The notes: generated by a model from the sequence alone, not told the origin. 64,000 bases of DNA from Rugamonas brunnea (GCF_014042345.1 NZ_JACEZT010000015.1:1-64000); one strand, 5' to 3'. Counted from the first letter of the stretch, positions 43,284 to 52,623 are shown. Numbers and translations are program-made.

Positions 43284-43775
43284 CTACAGGTGATAGATGT
43301 CGATCACCTGGTGGATGTAGTCGTTCTTCAGCACCACGTACTTGTTCGTGATCAGCGGCTGCGGGCCGGAGAAGTCGATCTCGTAACGCATCATGCCGAA
43401 GTGGCTGAAGTCGGTCTGGTAGCGGTGGCTCAGCGTATGCCAGTTGAAGCGCACCGTGACCCGCGCGCCGTCCTGCCGCTCGATCTCCACGTTGGAGATG
43501 TTGTGGCTGGTGCGCGTATCCGGAATGGTGGCGCTCGAACGTTCGGTCTTGATGCGGAACACGCGGTCTTCCAGGCCCTGGCGGGTCGGGTAGTAGATCA
43601 GCGAAATCTCGCGCTGCGGATTGCTGATCAACTCCCCGTCGTCGTCCCACGACGGCATCCAGTACTGGACCTCCGGGTGGTAGCACGCCAGCCACTCATC
43701 CCACTGCTGGTCGTCCAGCAGGCGGCTTTCGCGGTACAGGAAAGCGCAGATATCGGTGATGGAAATCGCGTTCAT
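43284..43775 (-). CDS. benB: Benzoate 1,2-dioxygenase small subunit BenB
   Basis: The 163-residue beta subunit has the SnoaL-like cone fold of ring-hydroxylating dioxygenases (FLYRESRLLDDQQWDEWLACYHPEVQYW, DDGELISNPQREISLIYY). It is structural. Its ATG overlaps the benA stop codon (ATGA). Confidence 0.94.
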   Translation of the reverse strand: MNAISITDICAFLYRESRLLDDQQWDEWLACYHPEVQYWMPSWDDDGELISNPQREISLIYYPTRQGLEDRVFRIKTERSSATIPDTRTSHNISNVEIERQDGARVTVRFNWHTLSHRYQTDFSHFGMMRYEIDFSGPQPLITNKYVVLKNDYIHQVIDIYHL

Positions 43776-45142
43776 GCCTGCTCCCCTTCGCTGCGCACGG
43801 CGCGCTGCATCACTTCCAGCCAGTAGCGGTGCTGGATCGTGTACAGGCCCTCGTCCTCCGTCTTCAGGCCGCTCATCACCGGCTTCAGGCCAATTTCACG
43901 GGCGGCCGCATCGGCGCCTTCTATCCAGTGCTCGCTGCCACGGCACATGTCGTTCCATTCCAGCGCGCTGCCCATGTAGCCCTGCTGGCAGGCGCGGAAT
44001 TCTTCCAGGTCGTCCGGCGTGGCCATGCCGCTGACGTTGAAGAAGTCCTCGTACTGGCGGATGCGGCGGGCGCGGGCCTCGTCCGATTCGCCTTTCGGCG
44101 CGATGCAGTAGATCGTCACTTCCGTCTTGTCGACCGAGATCGGGCGCAGCAGGCGGATCTGCGATCCGAACTGGTCCATCAGGTACACGTTCGGATACAG
44201 GCACAGGTTGCGCGAACGGCCTATCATCCAGTCGGCCGTGGCGCCGCCGAAGCGCTGCGCGTATTCCTCGCGACGCGGGAAGTTGGGCCGGTCCTGCGGA
44301 TTGGCCCACTGGGTCCACAGCAGCATGTGACCATGCTCGAAGGCGTAGAAACCGCCGCCCTGCTTGCCCCACTTGCCCGCATCCATGGCGCGGATATTGT
44401 CCGGACGCTTCTCCGATTCATCCTTGCGGCGATTGGTGGTGGCCGCGTAGTTCCAGTGCACGGCCGACACGTGATACCCATCCGCCCCGTTCTCGGCCTG
44501 CAGCTTCCAGTTGCCCTCGAAGGTGTAGGTCGAGGAGCCGCGCAGCACTTCCAGCCCGTCCGGCGACTGGTTGACGATCATGTCGATGATCTTGCCCGCC
44601 TCGCCCAGGAATTCAGCCAGCGGCGCCACGTCGGGATTGAGGCTGCCGAACAGGAAGCCCTTGTAGCTCTCGAAACGCGCCACCTTCTTCAGGTCGTGCG
44701 AACCTTCCTTGTTGAAGCAGTCCGGATAACCGGCATCCTCGGGGTCCTTCACCTTCAGCAGCTTGCCGTTGTTGTTGAAGGTCCAGCCGTGAAACGGGCA
44801 GGTGTAGGTGGCCTTGTTGCCGCGCTTGTGGCGGCACAACTGCGCACCGCGGTGGGTGCAGGCGTTGATGAAGGCATTCAGCTCACCCTGGCGGTTGCGC
44901 GCGATGAACACCGGCTGGCGCCCGATATGGGTGCTGTAGTAGTCGTTGTTCTCCGGGATCTGGCTTTCATGGGCCAGGTAGATCCAGTTGCCTTCGAAGA
45001 TGTGCTTCATCTCCAGTTCGAACAGGGCCGGGTCGGTAAAGGCGCTGCGGTGCAGGCGATAGTCGCCGCGCTCCTTGTCCTCGACCAGGAAGCCGTCCAG
45101 GCTGTCCAGCCTGGGCGCGGCGGCGGGATGGATGGGGATCAT
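43772..45142 (-). CDS. benA: Benzoate 1,2-dioxygenase large subunit BenA
   Basis: The 456-residue catalytic subunit has the Rieske site (NACTHRGAQLCRH and TCPFHGWTF, about 90-125) and the mononuclear iron region ENGADGYHVSAVHWNY. With BenB and BenC it converts benzoate to the cis-diol. It starts 14 bp after the catA stop codon. Confidence 0.95.
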   Translation of the reverse strand: MIPIHPAAAPRLDSLDGFLVEDKERGDYRLHRSAFTDPALFELEMKHIFEGNWIYLAHESQIPENNDYYSTHIGRQPVFIARNRQGELNAFINACTHRGAQLCRHKRGNKATYTCPFHGWTFNNNGKLLKVKDPEDAGYPDCFNKEGSHDLKKVARFESYKGFLFGSLNPDVAPLAEFLGEAGKIIDMIVNQSPDGLEVLRGSSTYTFEGNWKLQAENGADGYHVSAVHWNYAATTNRRKDESEKRPDNIRAMDAGKWGKQGGGFYAFEHGHMLLWTQWANPQDRPNFPRREEYAQRFGGATADWMIGRSRNLCLYPNVYLMDQFGSQIRLLRPISVDKTEVTIYCIAPKGESDEARARRIRQYEDFFNVSGMATPDDLEEFRACQQGYMGSALEWNDMCRGSEHWIEGADAAAREIGLKPVMSGLKTEDEGLYTIQHRYWLEVMQRAVRSEGEQA

Positions 45143-45156
45143 GATCTCGCTCTCCC

Positions 45157-46077
45157 TCAGGCGGCGGCGCGCACGCGCTCCACCACAGCGGCAGGGGCCA
45201 CCGGCGTTTCAGCGTACAGCTGGAAGTCGAAGTCGATCTCGGCGTACGGCGTCTGCAGGCCCTTGGTGGCGATGGCGGCCGGCTCGGTCACGTGGCGCAC
45301 CGATGGCACCAGGCCTTCGCGGCTGGCGAACGCGAAGTCGTCCCACAGGTACTTGTCGCCTTCGATGTTGATCTGGGTGGTCAGCTTGCGCTGGCCGTCG
45401 GCGCTGACGAAGAAGTGGATGTGGGCGGGACGGTTGCCGTGGCGGCCCAGCTGGTCCAGCAGGCGCTGGGTGGTGCCTTCCGGCGGGCACGAGTAACCGA
45501 CCGGCAGGATGCTGCGGAACTGGTAGCGGCCTTCGCCGTCGGCGATGATGGTGCGGCGCAGGTTGAAGTGCGACTGCGTCTTGTCAAAGAAGGAGTAGTT
45601 GCCCAGCAGGTTGCAGTGCCACACTTCGACCTTGGCGCCCGGCAGCGGCTTGCCGTCCTGGTCGCGCACGGTGCCCTGCATGAACAACACTTCGGCGTTG
45701 TCGCTCTCGGTGCCGTCGTCCAGGCGGGCGTAGCCCTTGCTCTCGGGGGCGCCGGCCACGTACAGCGGGCCTTCGATGGTACGCGGGGTGCCGCCCGTCA
45801 GGCCGGCTTTCGCTTCGGCTTCGTCGGCGCGGATGTCGAGGAAGCGCTCCAGGCCCAGGCCCGGCGCCAGCAGGCCCAGTTCATTGCGGGCGCCTGCTTC
45901 GCTCATGTATTCCAGGCCTTTCCAGAATTCGCTGGGCTGGATGTCCAGGTCTTCGATCGCTTTGCACAGGTCGCCCACCAGGCGCAGCACAACCTGCTGC
46001 ACGCGCGGGTTCACGGGGCCGGTGGCCTTGTCGCAGATCCAGCCCTTAACCAGGGTATCGATGTCGTTATGGGTCAT
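45157..46077 (-). CDS. catA: Catechol 1,2-dioxygenase CatA
   Basis: The 306-residue intradiol dioxygenase has the N-terminal helical linker domain and the non-heme Fe(III) site, with Tyr ligands in LLGNYSFFD and LPVGYSCPPEG and the His pair in RPAHIHFFVS. It opens catechol to cis,cis-muconate. It is the third cat gene and is directly upstream of benA. Confidence 0.95.
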   Translation of the reverse strand: MTHNDIDTLVKGWICDKATGPVNPRVQQVVLRLVGDLCKAIEDLDIQPSEFWKGLEYMSEAGARNELGLLAPGLGLERFLDIRADEAEAKAGLTGGTPRTIEGPLYVAGAPESKGYARLDDGTESDNAEVLFMQGTVRDQDGKPLPGAKVEVWHCNLLGNYSFFDKTQSHFNLRRTIIADGEGRYQFRSILPVGYSCPPEGTTQRLLDQLGRHGNRPAHIHFFVSADGQRKLTTQINIEGDKYLWDDFAFASREGLVPSVRHVTEPAAIATKGLQTPYAEIDFDFQLYAETPVAPAAVVERVRAAA

Positions 46078-46128
46078 GCTAGTCTCCTTCAGTTGAGGTG
46101 GGGGGGTGTTGGGTTCAGGTGTGGAAGT

Positions 46129-46419
46129 TCAGGCGTCGCCGTCGCGCACCGACGAGGGGTGGCGGCACAGCGGCATGATCTCGATCTGCATGTACGGGAA
46201 CAAGGGCAGCGATGTGAGCAGCGCATGCAGTTCGTCCACGCTGGGCACGTCGAAGATGCTGACGTTGGCGTACTGGCCGGCGATGCGCCACAGGTGGCGC
46301 CACTGGCCGCTGCGCTGCAGGCTCTGGGCCAGTTCGCGCTCGGTTTTCTTGAGTTCTTCGGCCTGGGCCGGCGGCATGGCCGGCGGCAGGTTCACATTCA
46401 TGCGTACGTGGAATAACAT
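46129..46419 (-). CDS. catC: Muconolactone delta-isomerase CatC
   Basis: The 96-residue protein has the CatC pattern FHVRMNVNLPPAMP, QWRHLWRIAGQYANVSIFDV and LPLFPYMQIEIMPLCRHPSSV. It isomerises muconolactone to the beta-ketoadipate enol-lactone. It lies between catB and catA in the operon. Confidence 0.95.
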   Translation of the reverse strand: MLFHVRMNVNLPPAMPPAQAEELKKTERELAQSLQRSGQWRHLWRIAGQYANVSIFDVPSVDELHALLTSLPLFPYMQIEIMPLCRHPSSVRDGDA

Positions 46420-46458
46420 CGTGCTCTCCTCTTGTCCGTGGTTCGATATGCTGCGTGA

Positions 46459-47568
46459 TCAATGGCGGCGCAGGTCGCGCAGCTTGTCCATGTCCGGCGC
46501 CACGCCCAAGCCGGGGCCGGTGGGCACCTGCAGCATGAAGTCCTTGTAGACCAACGGCGTGCGCAGCACTTCCTCGGTCAGCAGCAAGGGGCCGAACAAC
46601 TCGGTGCCGAAAGCCAGCTCGCCGAAGGTGGAAAACAGGTGGGCCGAGGCGGCCGTGCCGATGCCGCCTTCCAGCATCGTGCCGCCATACAAGCTGATGC
46701 CGGCCAGTTGCGCCACCGTCGCCACCTGCGCGGCCGGCACCAGGCCGCCGGACTGGGTGATCTTGACGGCGAAGACGTCGGTCGCTTCGTTGCGGGCGAA
46801 GGCCAGCGCATCGAGCGGGCCATGCAGGGCCTCGTCGGCCATCAGGGCCACGGCGAAGCGCTGCGTCAGGCGGGCCATGGCGGCCATGTGTTCGGCCCGC
46901 ACCGGCTGCTCGATCAGGTCGACCCCGCCCGCCTCCAGCGCCGCGATGCCGCGCACCGCGTCCAGTTCGGACCAGGCCTGGTTGACGTCCACCCGCACGC
47001 TGACGCTGTCGCCCAGCGCTTTTTTAATGGCCAGCACGTGGGCCACGTCGTCGGCCACCGGACGGCTGCCGATCTTGAGTTTGAAGATGTTGTGGCGGCG
47101 CAGTTCCAGCATCTTTTCCGCCTCCGCGATGTCCTTGGCCGTGTCGCCGCTGGCCAGGGTCCAGGCCACGGGCAGCGCGTCGCGCACCCGGCCGCCCAGC
47201 AGTTCGCTCAGCGGCACACCCAGGCGGCGCGCCTGCGCGTCCAGCAGCGCCGTCTCGATGGCGCACTTGGCGAAGCGGTTGCCCTGGATGACCTTGCGGA
47301 TTTTTGCCATGGCCTTGGCCACCTGGCTCGCCTCCATGCCGATCAGCAGCGGCGCGATGTGGGCATCGATATTCGCCTTGATGCTGTCCGGGCTCTCCTC
47401 GCCATAATTGAGGCCACCGATGGTGGTCGCCTCGCCCCAGCCTTCGATCCCGTCGGCGCAGCGCACCCGTACCAGCACCAGGGTCTGGGTGTGCATGGTC
47501 GCTACGGACAGACGGTGCGGACGGATCGTCGGGACCTCTGCCAGGATGACTTCGATGTTCGTGATCAT
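46459..47568 (-). CDS. catB: Muconate cycloisomerase CatB
   Basis: The 369-residue enolase-superfamily enzyme has the Lys pair in FKLKIGSRP, metal ligands in VDVNQAW, LIEQPV and MADEALHG. It cyclises cis,cis-muconate to muconolactone. It is the first gene of the operon, 101 bp from divergent catR. Its ATG at 47568 has no clear Shine-Dalgarno (AAATTAAAT precedes it), which is unusual next to the strong sites of its neighbours. Confidence 0.94.
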   Translation of the reverse strand: MITNIEVILAEVPTIRPHRLSVATMHTQTLVLVRVRCADGIEGWGEATTIGGLNYGEESPDSIKANIDAHIAPLLIGMEASQVAKAMAKIRKVIQGNRFAKCAIETALLDAQARRLGVPLSELLGGRVRDALPVAWTLASGDTAKDIAEAEKMLELRRHNIFKLKIGSRPVADDVAHVLAIKKALGDSVSVRVDVNQAWSELDAVRGIAALEAGGVDLIEQPVRAEHMAAMARLTQRFAVALMADEALHGPLDALAFARNEATDVFAVKITQSGGLVPAAQVATVAQLAGISLYGGTMLEGGIGTAASAHLFSTFGELAFGTELFGPLLLTEEVLRTPLVYKDFMLQVPTGPGLGVAPDMDKLRDLRRH

Positions 47569-47640
47569 ATTTAATTTGTATAATGGGTCGCAATGGATAC
47601 ACGATATGTCACGCAAACACGGGCGTCCAACACTGAGTTA

Positions 47641-47666
47641 GTATTGTTTCCATACTCAAAAGGTAT
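47641..47666. promoter_or_regulatory. CatR/BenM-type operator in the catB-catR region
   Basis: ATAC-TCAAAAG-GTAT (47652-47666) matches the ATAC-N7-GTAT site of CatM/BenM/CatR regulators, and an overlapping dyad GTAT-N7-ATAC runs 47641-47655. A poorer site, ATAC-N7-GTCA, lies at 47597-47611, nearer catB, as expected for a high- and low-affinity pair. Confidence 0.75.
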
Positions 47667-47669
47667 AAT

Positions 47670-48584
47670 ATGGAATTGCGTCACCTGCGCTACTTCGTCG
47701 CCGTCGCGGACGAGAAGAACTTCACCCGTGCCGCCCAGCGGCTGCACATCGCCCAGCCGCCCCTGAGCCGGCAGATCCAGTTGCTGGAGGAGGAACTGGG
47801 GGTGGAACTGATCGAAAAAGGTTCGCGCCCGCTGCGCCTGACGGAGGCCGGCCACTTCTTCCACGCGCACGCGCAGGAACTGCTGGCCAAGGCGGCCGAG
47901 CTGAAAACCATGACCCAGCGGGTGGGCAAGATCGAGCGTACGCTGTCGATCGGCTTCGTCGCTTCAACGCTGTATGGCCTGCTGCCGCAGATCGTGCGCC
48001 GCTTCCGCGAGCGCAACACGAACGTCGAGGTGACCTTCCACGAACTGACCACCATGCAGCAGATCCAGGCCCTGAAGGATGGCGTGATCGACGTCGGCTT
48101 CGGTCGCGTCAAGAGCGAAGACCCCAACATCCGCCGCATCGTGCTGCGTGAGGAACGGCTGATCGTGGCCCTGCCCTCCAACCATCCGCTGGCCAGTTCC
48201 ACCGACCCCGTCAAGCTGCTGGACCTGCAGATGGAATGCGTGATCGTCTACCCCAAGGCGCCGCGCCCCAGCTTCGCCGACCAGGTGCTGGCCGTGCTGA
48301 CGGAACGTTCCATCGCCCCGCACAAGATCCTGGAGGTGCGCGAACTGCAGATCGCCATCGGCCTGGTGGCGTCGGGACAGGGGGTGGCGGTGGTGCCGGA
48401 GAGTGTGAAGGGGATGCGGCGCGACGACGTGGTCTACCGCGACATCGCGGACCGCCACGCCATCTCGCCCGTGATGTTCAGCGTGCGCAAGCTGGACCGC
48501 TCGGACGAGCTGCAAAGCATGCTGTCGGTGATCTATGAAATCTACGACGAGGTGGGACTCCCCTACGTGCGCGAGTCGCTATGA
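47670..48584 (+). CDS. catR: LysR-family regulator CatR
   Basis: The 304-residue regulator has the LysR helix-turn-helix (LRHLRYFVAVADEKNFTRAA, IAQPPLSRQIQLLEEELGV) and effector domain (TLSIGFVASTLYGLLPQIV, NTNVEVTFHELTTMQQI) typical of CatR/BenM/CatM, which activate with cis,cis-muconate. It is divergent from the catB operon; the operator at 47641-47666 lies just before its start codon, so autoregulation is likely. Confidence 0.92.
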   Translation: MELRHLRYFVAVADEKNFTRAAQRLHIAQPPLSRQIQLLEEELGVELIEKGSRPLRLTEAGHFFHAHAQELLAKAAELKTMTQRVGKIERTLSIGFVASTLYGLLPQIVRRFRERNTNVEVTFHELTTMQQIQALKDGVIDVGFGRVKSEDPNIRRIVLREERLIVALPSNHPLASSTDPVKLLDLQMECVIVYPKAPRPSFADQVLAVLTERSIAPHKILEVRELQIAIGLVASGQGVAVVPESVKGMRRDDVVYRDIADRHAISPVMFSVRKLDRSDELQSMLSVIYEIYDEVGLPYVRESL

Positions 48585-48603
48585 CGGCGTGCCGGCCGGT
48601 ATA

Positions 48604-49548
48604 TCAGGGTACCAGCAGATTGCGGATGTCCGGGCGGTCCAGGTTCTCCAGCGTCACCGCCACGGCTTGCGTGTAGATGGCCGGCTCGCGGGCATGCTCC
48701 CCCCGCGCCGCCGCGACGGCGGCCTTCATGCCCAGGTAACCCATCTGGCGGGGGTTCTGGATGATGAGGCACTGGATGTCGCCCTTGCGCACCCCGTCGA
48801 GCAGGAAGTCGGTAGTGTCGAAGCCGACGAATTTCTTCTTCCCGGCCAGCCCGGATTGCCTCAGCGCCCGTAGCATGCCGTCGCTGGACGATTCATTGAC
48901 GGCGAAGACGCCGTCCACCTCGGGCCATTGCTCCAGCATCGCCAGCGCCTTGTGGTAAGCCTTGCCGCGCGTGCCGCCGCCATATTCGTCGGCCACCACG
49001 GTGATCTGCGGCGCGAACTTGCGCAGGTAGGCCAGGAAGCCTTCGGCACGTTCGTCGGTGGACGCGCTGCCCGCCACCGTGCGCAGCACGGCCACGCTGG
49101 CAGGGCCGTTCAGTTGCCCCGCCAGTCGCTCGGCCGCCAGCCTGCCGGCGGCCACGTTGTCGGTGCTGATGAAATTGACGGGGGATTTGTCGGCCAGGCC
49201 GGAATCGACCACCACGACCTTGATGCCCAGCGCCGCCGCCTTGCGCACCGGCTCCACCAGCCGCAAGCGGTCAGTGGGCGCGATGATGATGGCGTCTACG
49301 CCGGGCCGCGTGTACACGCCCAGGATCTGGATCTGGGAATCGATGTCATCGTTGTTAGCCGGCCCGCGCCAGGTCAGCGACACGTTGCCGGCCTCGCGGA
49401 CAGCTTGCTCCACGCCCTGGCGCATGAAGGTCCAGAAGTCCTGGTCGCGGGCCTTGGGAATAAAAACGATATTGAGCTGGCGCGGGGCCGCGTAAGGAAC
49501 GGGCAGCGCCAGCATGGCGCATGCGCACAGCAGTAGCCGACGTCTCAT
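48604..49548 (-). CDS. Orphan sugar-type periplasmic binding protein
   Basis: The 314-residue protein has a signal peptide (LLLCACAMLALPVPYAAP) and a Peripla_BP_4 fold like ribose/xylose-binding proteins (LNIVFIPKARDQDFW, GVDAIIIAPTDRLRLVEPV, INFISTDNVAAGRLAAERL, KKFVGFDTTDFLLDGV). No permease or ATPase gene is next to it. Several in-frame ATGs (49548, 49554, 49563, 49572) exist; 49548 has GAGG at 9-nt spacing, but 49572 also has a plausible site. It may feed a distant transporter or a sensor. Confidence 0.8.
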   Translation of the reverse strand: MRRRLLLCACAMLALPVPYAAPRQLNIVFIPKARDQDFWTFMRQGVEQAVREAGNVSLTWRGPANNDDIDSQIQILGVYTRPGVDAIIIAPTDRLRLVEPVRKAAALGIKVVVVDSGLADKSPVNFISTDNVAAGRLAAERLAGQLNGPASVAVLRTVAGSASTDERAEGFLAYLRKFAPQITVVADEYGGGTRGKAYHKALAMLEQWPEVDGVFAVNESSSDGMLRALRQSGLAGKKKFVGFDTTDFLLDGVRKGDIQCLIIQNPRQMGYLGMKAAVAAARGEHAREPAIYTQAVAVTLENLDRPDIRNLLVP

Positions 49549-49726
49549 CGTCATGTGCCTCATGTGCCGCATGTGACCCCTTTGCCTCCCCTGACGGGCT
49601 GCCGCTCGGAACACCGATTTTACTCCCGCTGGCGGCCATGGCAAGGCATGCTGTGACCAGAACCGTACAGTACCGGCGGCTACCAGGGCCGGTGCTCGGG
49701 CAGCACCGGGCCATGGCCGGCCATGC

Positions 49727-50884
49727 CTACGGCTGTTGCGCGAGGCTGGCGGGGTCGATGAGGATCTTGGCGTGGCGCTCGGGGTCGCGCAGCGCATCGA
49801 AGGCCGAGGCCACGCCGCCCAGCCCCACGGTGCCCGTGACCAGGTGGGCGCACTTCACTTTACCCTCGGCCATCAGGTGCAGCGCGTCGCGGTATTCGAG
49901 CGGCGAGTAGCCCATGCAGAAGCGCAGGTCGATCTCCTTGTTGTTGCTCATGGCCGGCTCGATGCGGTCCGGCTCCATGCAGTAGCCGACCACCATAATG
50001 CGCGACAGCAGCGGCGCGCCGTCGATCAGGCGCTGCAGCATGCCGGGCACGCCCACGCATTCGAAGATGATGGGCCGCTTGGGCTGCAGGCCCAGTTTTT
50101 CGGCCAGGCGCCACACCTGCCACCACGGCAGCGGCAACTTGCCCAGCTTCTCGCGCGTACCCATGCCCAGTTCCAGCAATCCGGACAAGCCATCCAGGAA
50201 TCCATATCGCTCTGGATGCTCGAACGGCGAATTCTCGGCCGGATTGATGACGACATCGGCGCCGCACAAGCGGGCCAGCTCGCGCCGCTTGGGCGAGAAA
50301 TCACTGGCCACCACGGTGGCCACGCCGCGCGCCTTGAGCATGGCCACCACGGCCAGCCCCACCGGGCCGCAGCCGACCACGATGGCCACGTCCTTGCGCG
50401 TGGCCTGGCTGCGGTTGACGGCATGCAGGGCCACGGCCATCGGCTCCGTCAGCGCCGCCTGGTCGCTGGGCAGCCCGTTCGGGATCGGCATCAGCATGCT
50501 CTCGTCGACCACGATGCGCTCGGCGTAGGCGCCGGGCGAGCGCGAGGACAGGCCGATCATGTCGATCTCGCTGCCCTTGCGCATGACGGGCATGGCGCAC
50601 ACCCGCGTGCCCGTCTTGAGCTTGCGCGCGGTGCCGGCGCCCTGCTCCAGCACTTCGCCGCAAAACTCGTGCCCCATCACCAGCGGCTGGCTGGCTGTGG
50701 GAAAGTGGTGGTAACCGGTGCGCGCCATCAGCGCGCCCATGTGGTCGCAATGGTGGCGCATGTGCAGGTCCGAACCGCAGATACCGCAGCGCAGCACCTT
50801 GAGCAGCACCTGCCCCGCTTGCGGCACGGGATCGGGCAGCTCGCGCACGGACAGTTCAGCGTTCTGGCAAACGACAGCTTTCAT
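49727..50884 (-). CDS. Zinc-dependent alcohol dehydrogenase (MDR family)
   Basis: The 385-residue enzyme has the catalytic zinc site (RCGICGSDLHMRHH, GHEFCGEV) and a Rossmann NAD motif (VVGCGPVGLAVVAML). The structural-zinc four-Cys loop is not evident. It resembles threonine/sorbitol-type MDR dehydrogenases. It is the last gene of a leftward group with a membrane DUF1330-like protein and an alpha/beta hydrolase, suggesting a small oxidation pathway. Confidence 0.85.
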   Translation of the reverse strand: MKAVVCQNAELSVRELPDPVPQAGQVLLKVLRCGICGSDLHMRHHCDHMGALMARTGYHHFPTASQPLVMGHEFCGEVLEQGAGTARKLKTGTRVCAMPVMRKGSEIDMIGLSSRSPGAYAERIVVDESMLMPIPNGLPSDQAALTEPMAVALHAVNRSQATRKDVAIVVGCGPVGLAVVAMLKARGVATVVASDFSPKRRELARLCGADVVINPAENSPFEHPERYGFLDGLSGLLELGMGTREKLGKLPLPWWQVWRLAEKLGLQPKRPIIFECVGVPGMLQRLIDGAPLLSRIMVVGYCMEPDRIEPAMSNNKEIDLRFCMGYSPLEYRDALHLMAEGKVKCAHLVTGTVGLGGVASAFDALRDPERHAKILIDPASLAQQP

Positions 50885-50887
50885 GAC

Positions 50888-51580
50888 TCAGTTTCCCCCA
50901 TCGTGACGAACGGCGGACTGGCGCGCACTGCGATACCAGCCCATGCCCAGGAAGGCCAACAGCAGCACGGCGCCGGTGGCCAGGCGCAGGTCGGGCAGCA
51001 CCAGGTCGCCGTCGGTCGGCACCAGCAGCACTTCCAGCGCGCGTAGCTTGTACGGCTCCAGCGGCGCGTAGCGCGGGTCGGACACCAGTTGCAGGAAGGC
51101 GCGCCGGTTCGGGTAACGCACCAGCAGCATGCGCGACCAGTGGTCGAACGAAGCGTCGGTGCCGATCGGGATCAGCGCGTCCTTGAAACGGATATCGCTG
51201 CCGTAGGGCGCGCTGCCCGCGTTGGGCAGCAGCAGCTTGAAGGCCTGGTCCTCGTAATAGGTGTTGGCCGCCTGCGGCGTCATGTTCAGCGGCGCCGCGC
51301 CTTGCGGCTCGACCAGTTTGGGGAAGTGGCGCATCAGGTTGAGCATGTAGAACGGCTTGCCGTCGTCGGCCTCGGCCCAGGCCCGCAGGCGCTGCATCAC
51401 GCGCTGCTTGAGGGCCGGGTCGGGCATCTCCAGGTTCTTGTCGGCCGCCGCCAGATAGGTGTCGATTTCCGGCTTGGCCAGCTTGCCGGTGATGATGCCC
51501 GGCGTCTGCCACAGGTAGACGGCGACGAAAACCAGGCCCAGGGCCGCGCCGAAGCGGGCCATGAAAGCGCTGTTGCGCAT
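50888..51580 (-). CDS. Membrane-anchored DUF1330-like protein
   Basis: The 230-residue protein has an N-terminal membrane helix (FGAALGLVFVAVYLW), a soluble alpha-beta region with FYMLNLMRHFP and WSRMLLVRYPNRRAFLQLVSDPRYA that recalls DUF1330 / dimeric alpha-beta barrel proteins, and a second helix near the C-terminus (LATGAVLLLAFLGMGWY). Start ATG 51580 matches the helix onset. It ends 4 bp before the dehydrogenase start, so the two are co-transcribed. The function is unknown. Confidence 0.65.
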   Translation of the reverse strand: MRNSAFMARFGAALGLVFVAVYLWQTPGIITGKLAKPEIDTYLAAADKNLEMPDPALKQRVMQRLRAWAEADDGKPFYMLNLMRHFPKLVEPQGAAPLNMTPQAANTYYEDQAFKLLLPNAGSAPYGSDIRFKDALIPIGTDASFDHWSRMLLVRYPNRRAFLQLVSDPRYAPLEPYKLRALEVLLVPTDGDLVLPDLRLATGAVLLLAFLGMGWYRSARQSAVRHDGGN

Positions 51581-51599
51581 AGAGTGACTCGCTTGAATG

Positions 51600-52451
51600 T
51601 TAATAGGTTGAAGAAGGAACGTGGCGTTCCAGATAGGACAGCAACAGGGCATTGACCGCCTCGGGCGCTTCCACCGTCATCCAGTGGCCCACGTTGTCGA
51701 GCCGCGTGTAGCTCCAGCCGCGCTTGCAGTAGCGCTGCGAGCGCGTCATCTGGCTCTCCACCAGGAAGTGGTCGTCCGTGGACCAGACGCCATACACGGG
51801 CACCAGCGCGTCGCCCCGGTTGACGGGCAACAGCAGGTCGGGATTGGCCCGGTAGTAGTTGATGCCCGCCGTCAGCCGGCCCGGCTCGGACAAGGCCTTG
51901 CGCCATTGCGGCATTTCCTGCGGACTGCCGCCCAGCAGGGCCAGTCCCTTGAAGTTGCCCAGCTTGAGCAGCCATTCGGGCAGCCACGGCAACTGGAACA
52001 CCAGCGTGTAATAACCCTTGAGCTTTTGCAGCAGGCCGGCGCGCGCGTAGCAGGTCGGATGGCCGACGGACAAGGCCACGTAGCAGGCCACGCGTTCGGG
52101 ATGGCGCAGCACGAAGGCCCAGCTGATCACGGCGCCCCAGTCGTGCCCCACCAGCCGCACCTGGCGCAGCTCCAATGCATCCAGCAAGGCGGCGACATCG
52201 GCCACCAGGTTCGTGAGGCGGTACGACCACTTGCTGCGCGGGATATCACTCTGGCCGCAGCCACGCAAATCCGGCGCGATCACGCGGTAGCCGGCCTTGA
52301 CCAGCGCGGGGATCTGGTGGCGCCAGATGGCGTGCGTGTCGGGGAAGCCATGCAGCAGCAGCACCGGCTCGCCCTGTCCCTCGTCGATCACATTCAGGGT
52401 GATGCCGTTGACGCACACGCGCCGGCTGGCAAATGCCGTAGTCAGTTCCAT
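51600..52451 (-). CDS. Alpha/beta hydrolase, epoxide hydrolase-like
   Basis: The 283-residue protein has HGFPDTHAIWRHQIPAL, the nucleophile elbow GHDWGAVISW with Asp as nucleophile (epoxide hydrolase or dehalogenase type), and a catalytic His in LDNVGHWMTVEAPE. It starts at ATG 52451 and precedes the DUF1330-like gene by 19 bp. Together with the dehydrogenase it may process an epoxide or ester to an alcohol and carbonyl (inference). Confidence 0.82.
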   Translation of the reverse strand: MELTTAFASRRVCVNGITLNVIDEGQGEPVLLLHGFPDTHAIWRHQIPALVKAGYRVIAPDLRGCGQSDIPRSKWSYRLTNLVADVAALLDALELRQVRLVGHDWGAVISWAFVLRHPERVACYVALSVGHPTCYARAGLLQKLKGYYTLVFQLPWLPEWLLKLGNFKGLALLGGSPQEMPQWRKALSEPGRLTAGINYYRANPDLLLPVNRGDALVPVYGVWSTDDHFLVESQMTRSQRYCKRGWSYTRLDNVGHWMTVEAPEAVNALLLSYLERHVPSSTY

Positions 52452-52623
52452 GCGCCCGCCCCCGCCGGCGCTGTTCGCGGCTTGATGTTCATCGCTTTGT
52501 CTCCTTGATGATCGCGGCCCTCGGTCGGGGCCTTTGATGGGAGACATTGTCGGGCAGGCTACGCGACGAAACTTGTTAATTTCTGCCAACCCGTGATCAT
52601 TTTCTGCCACGGGCGCGGTGGTT

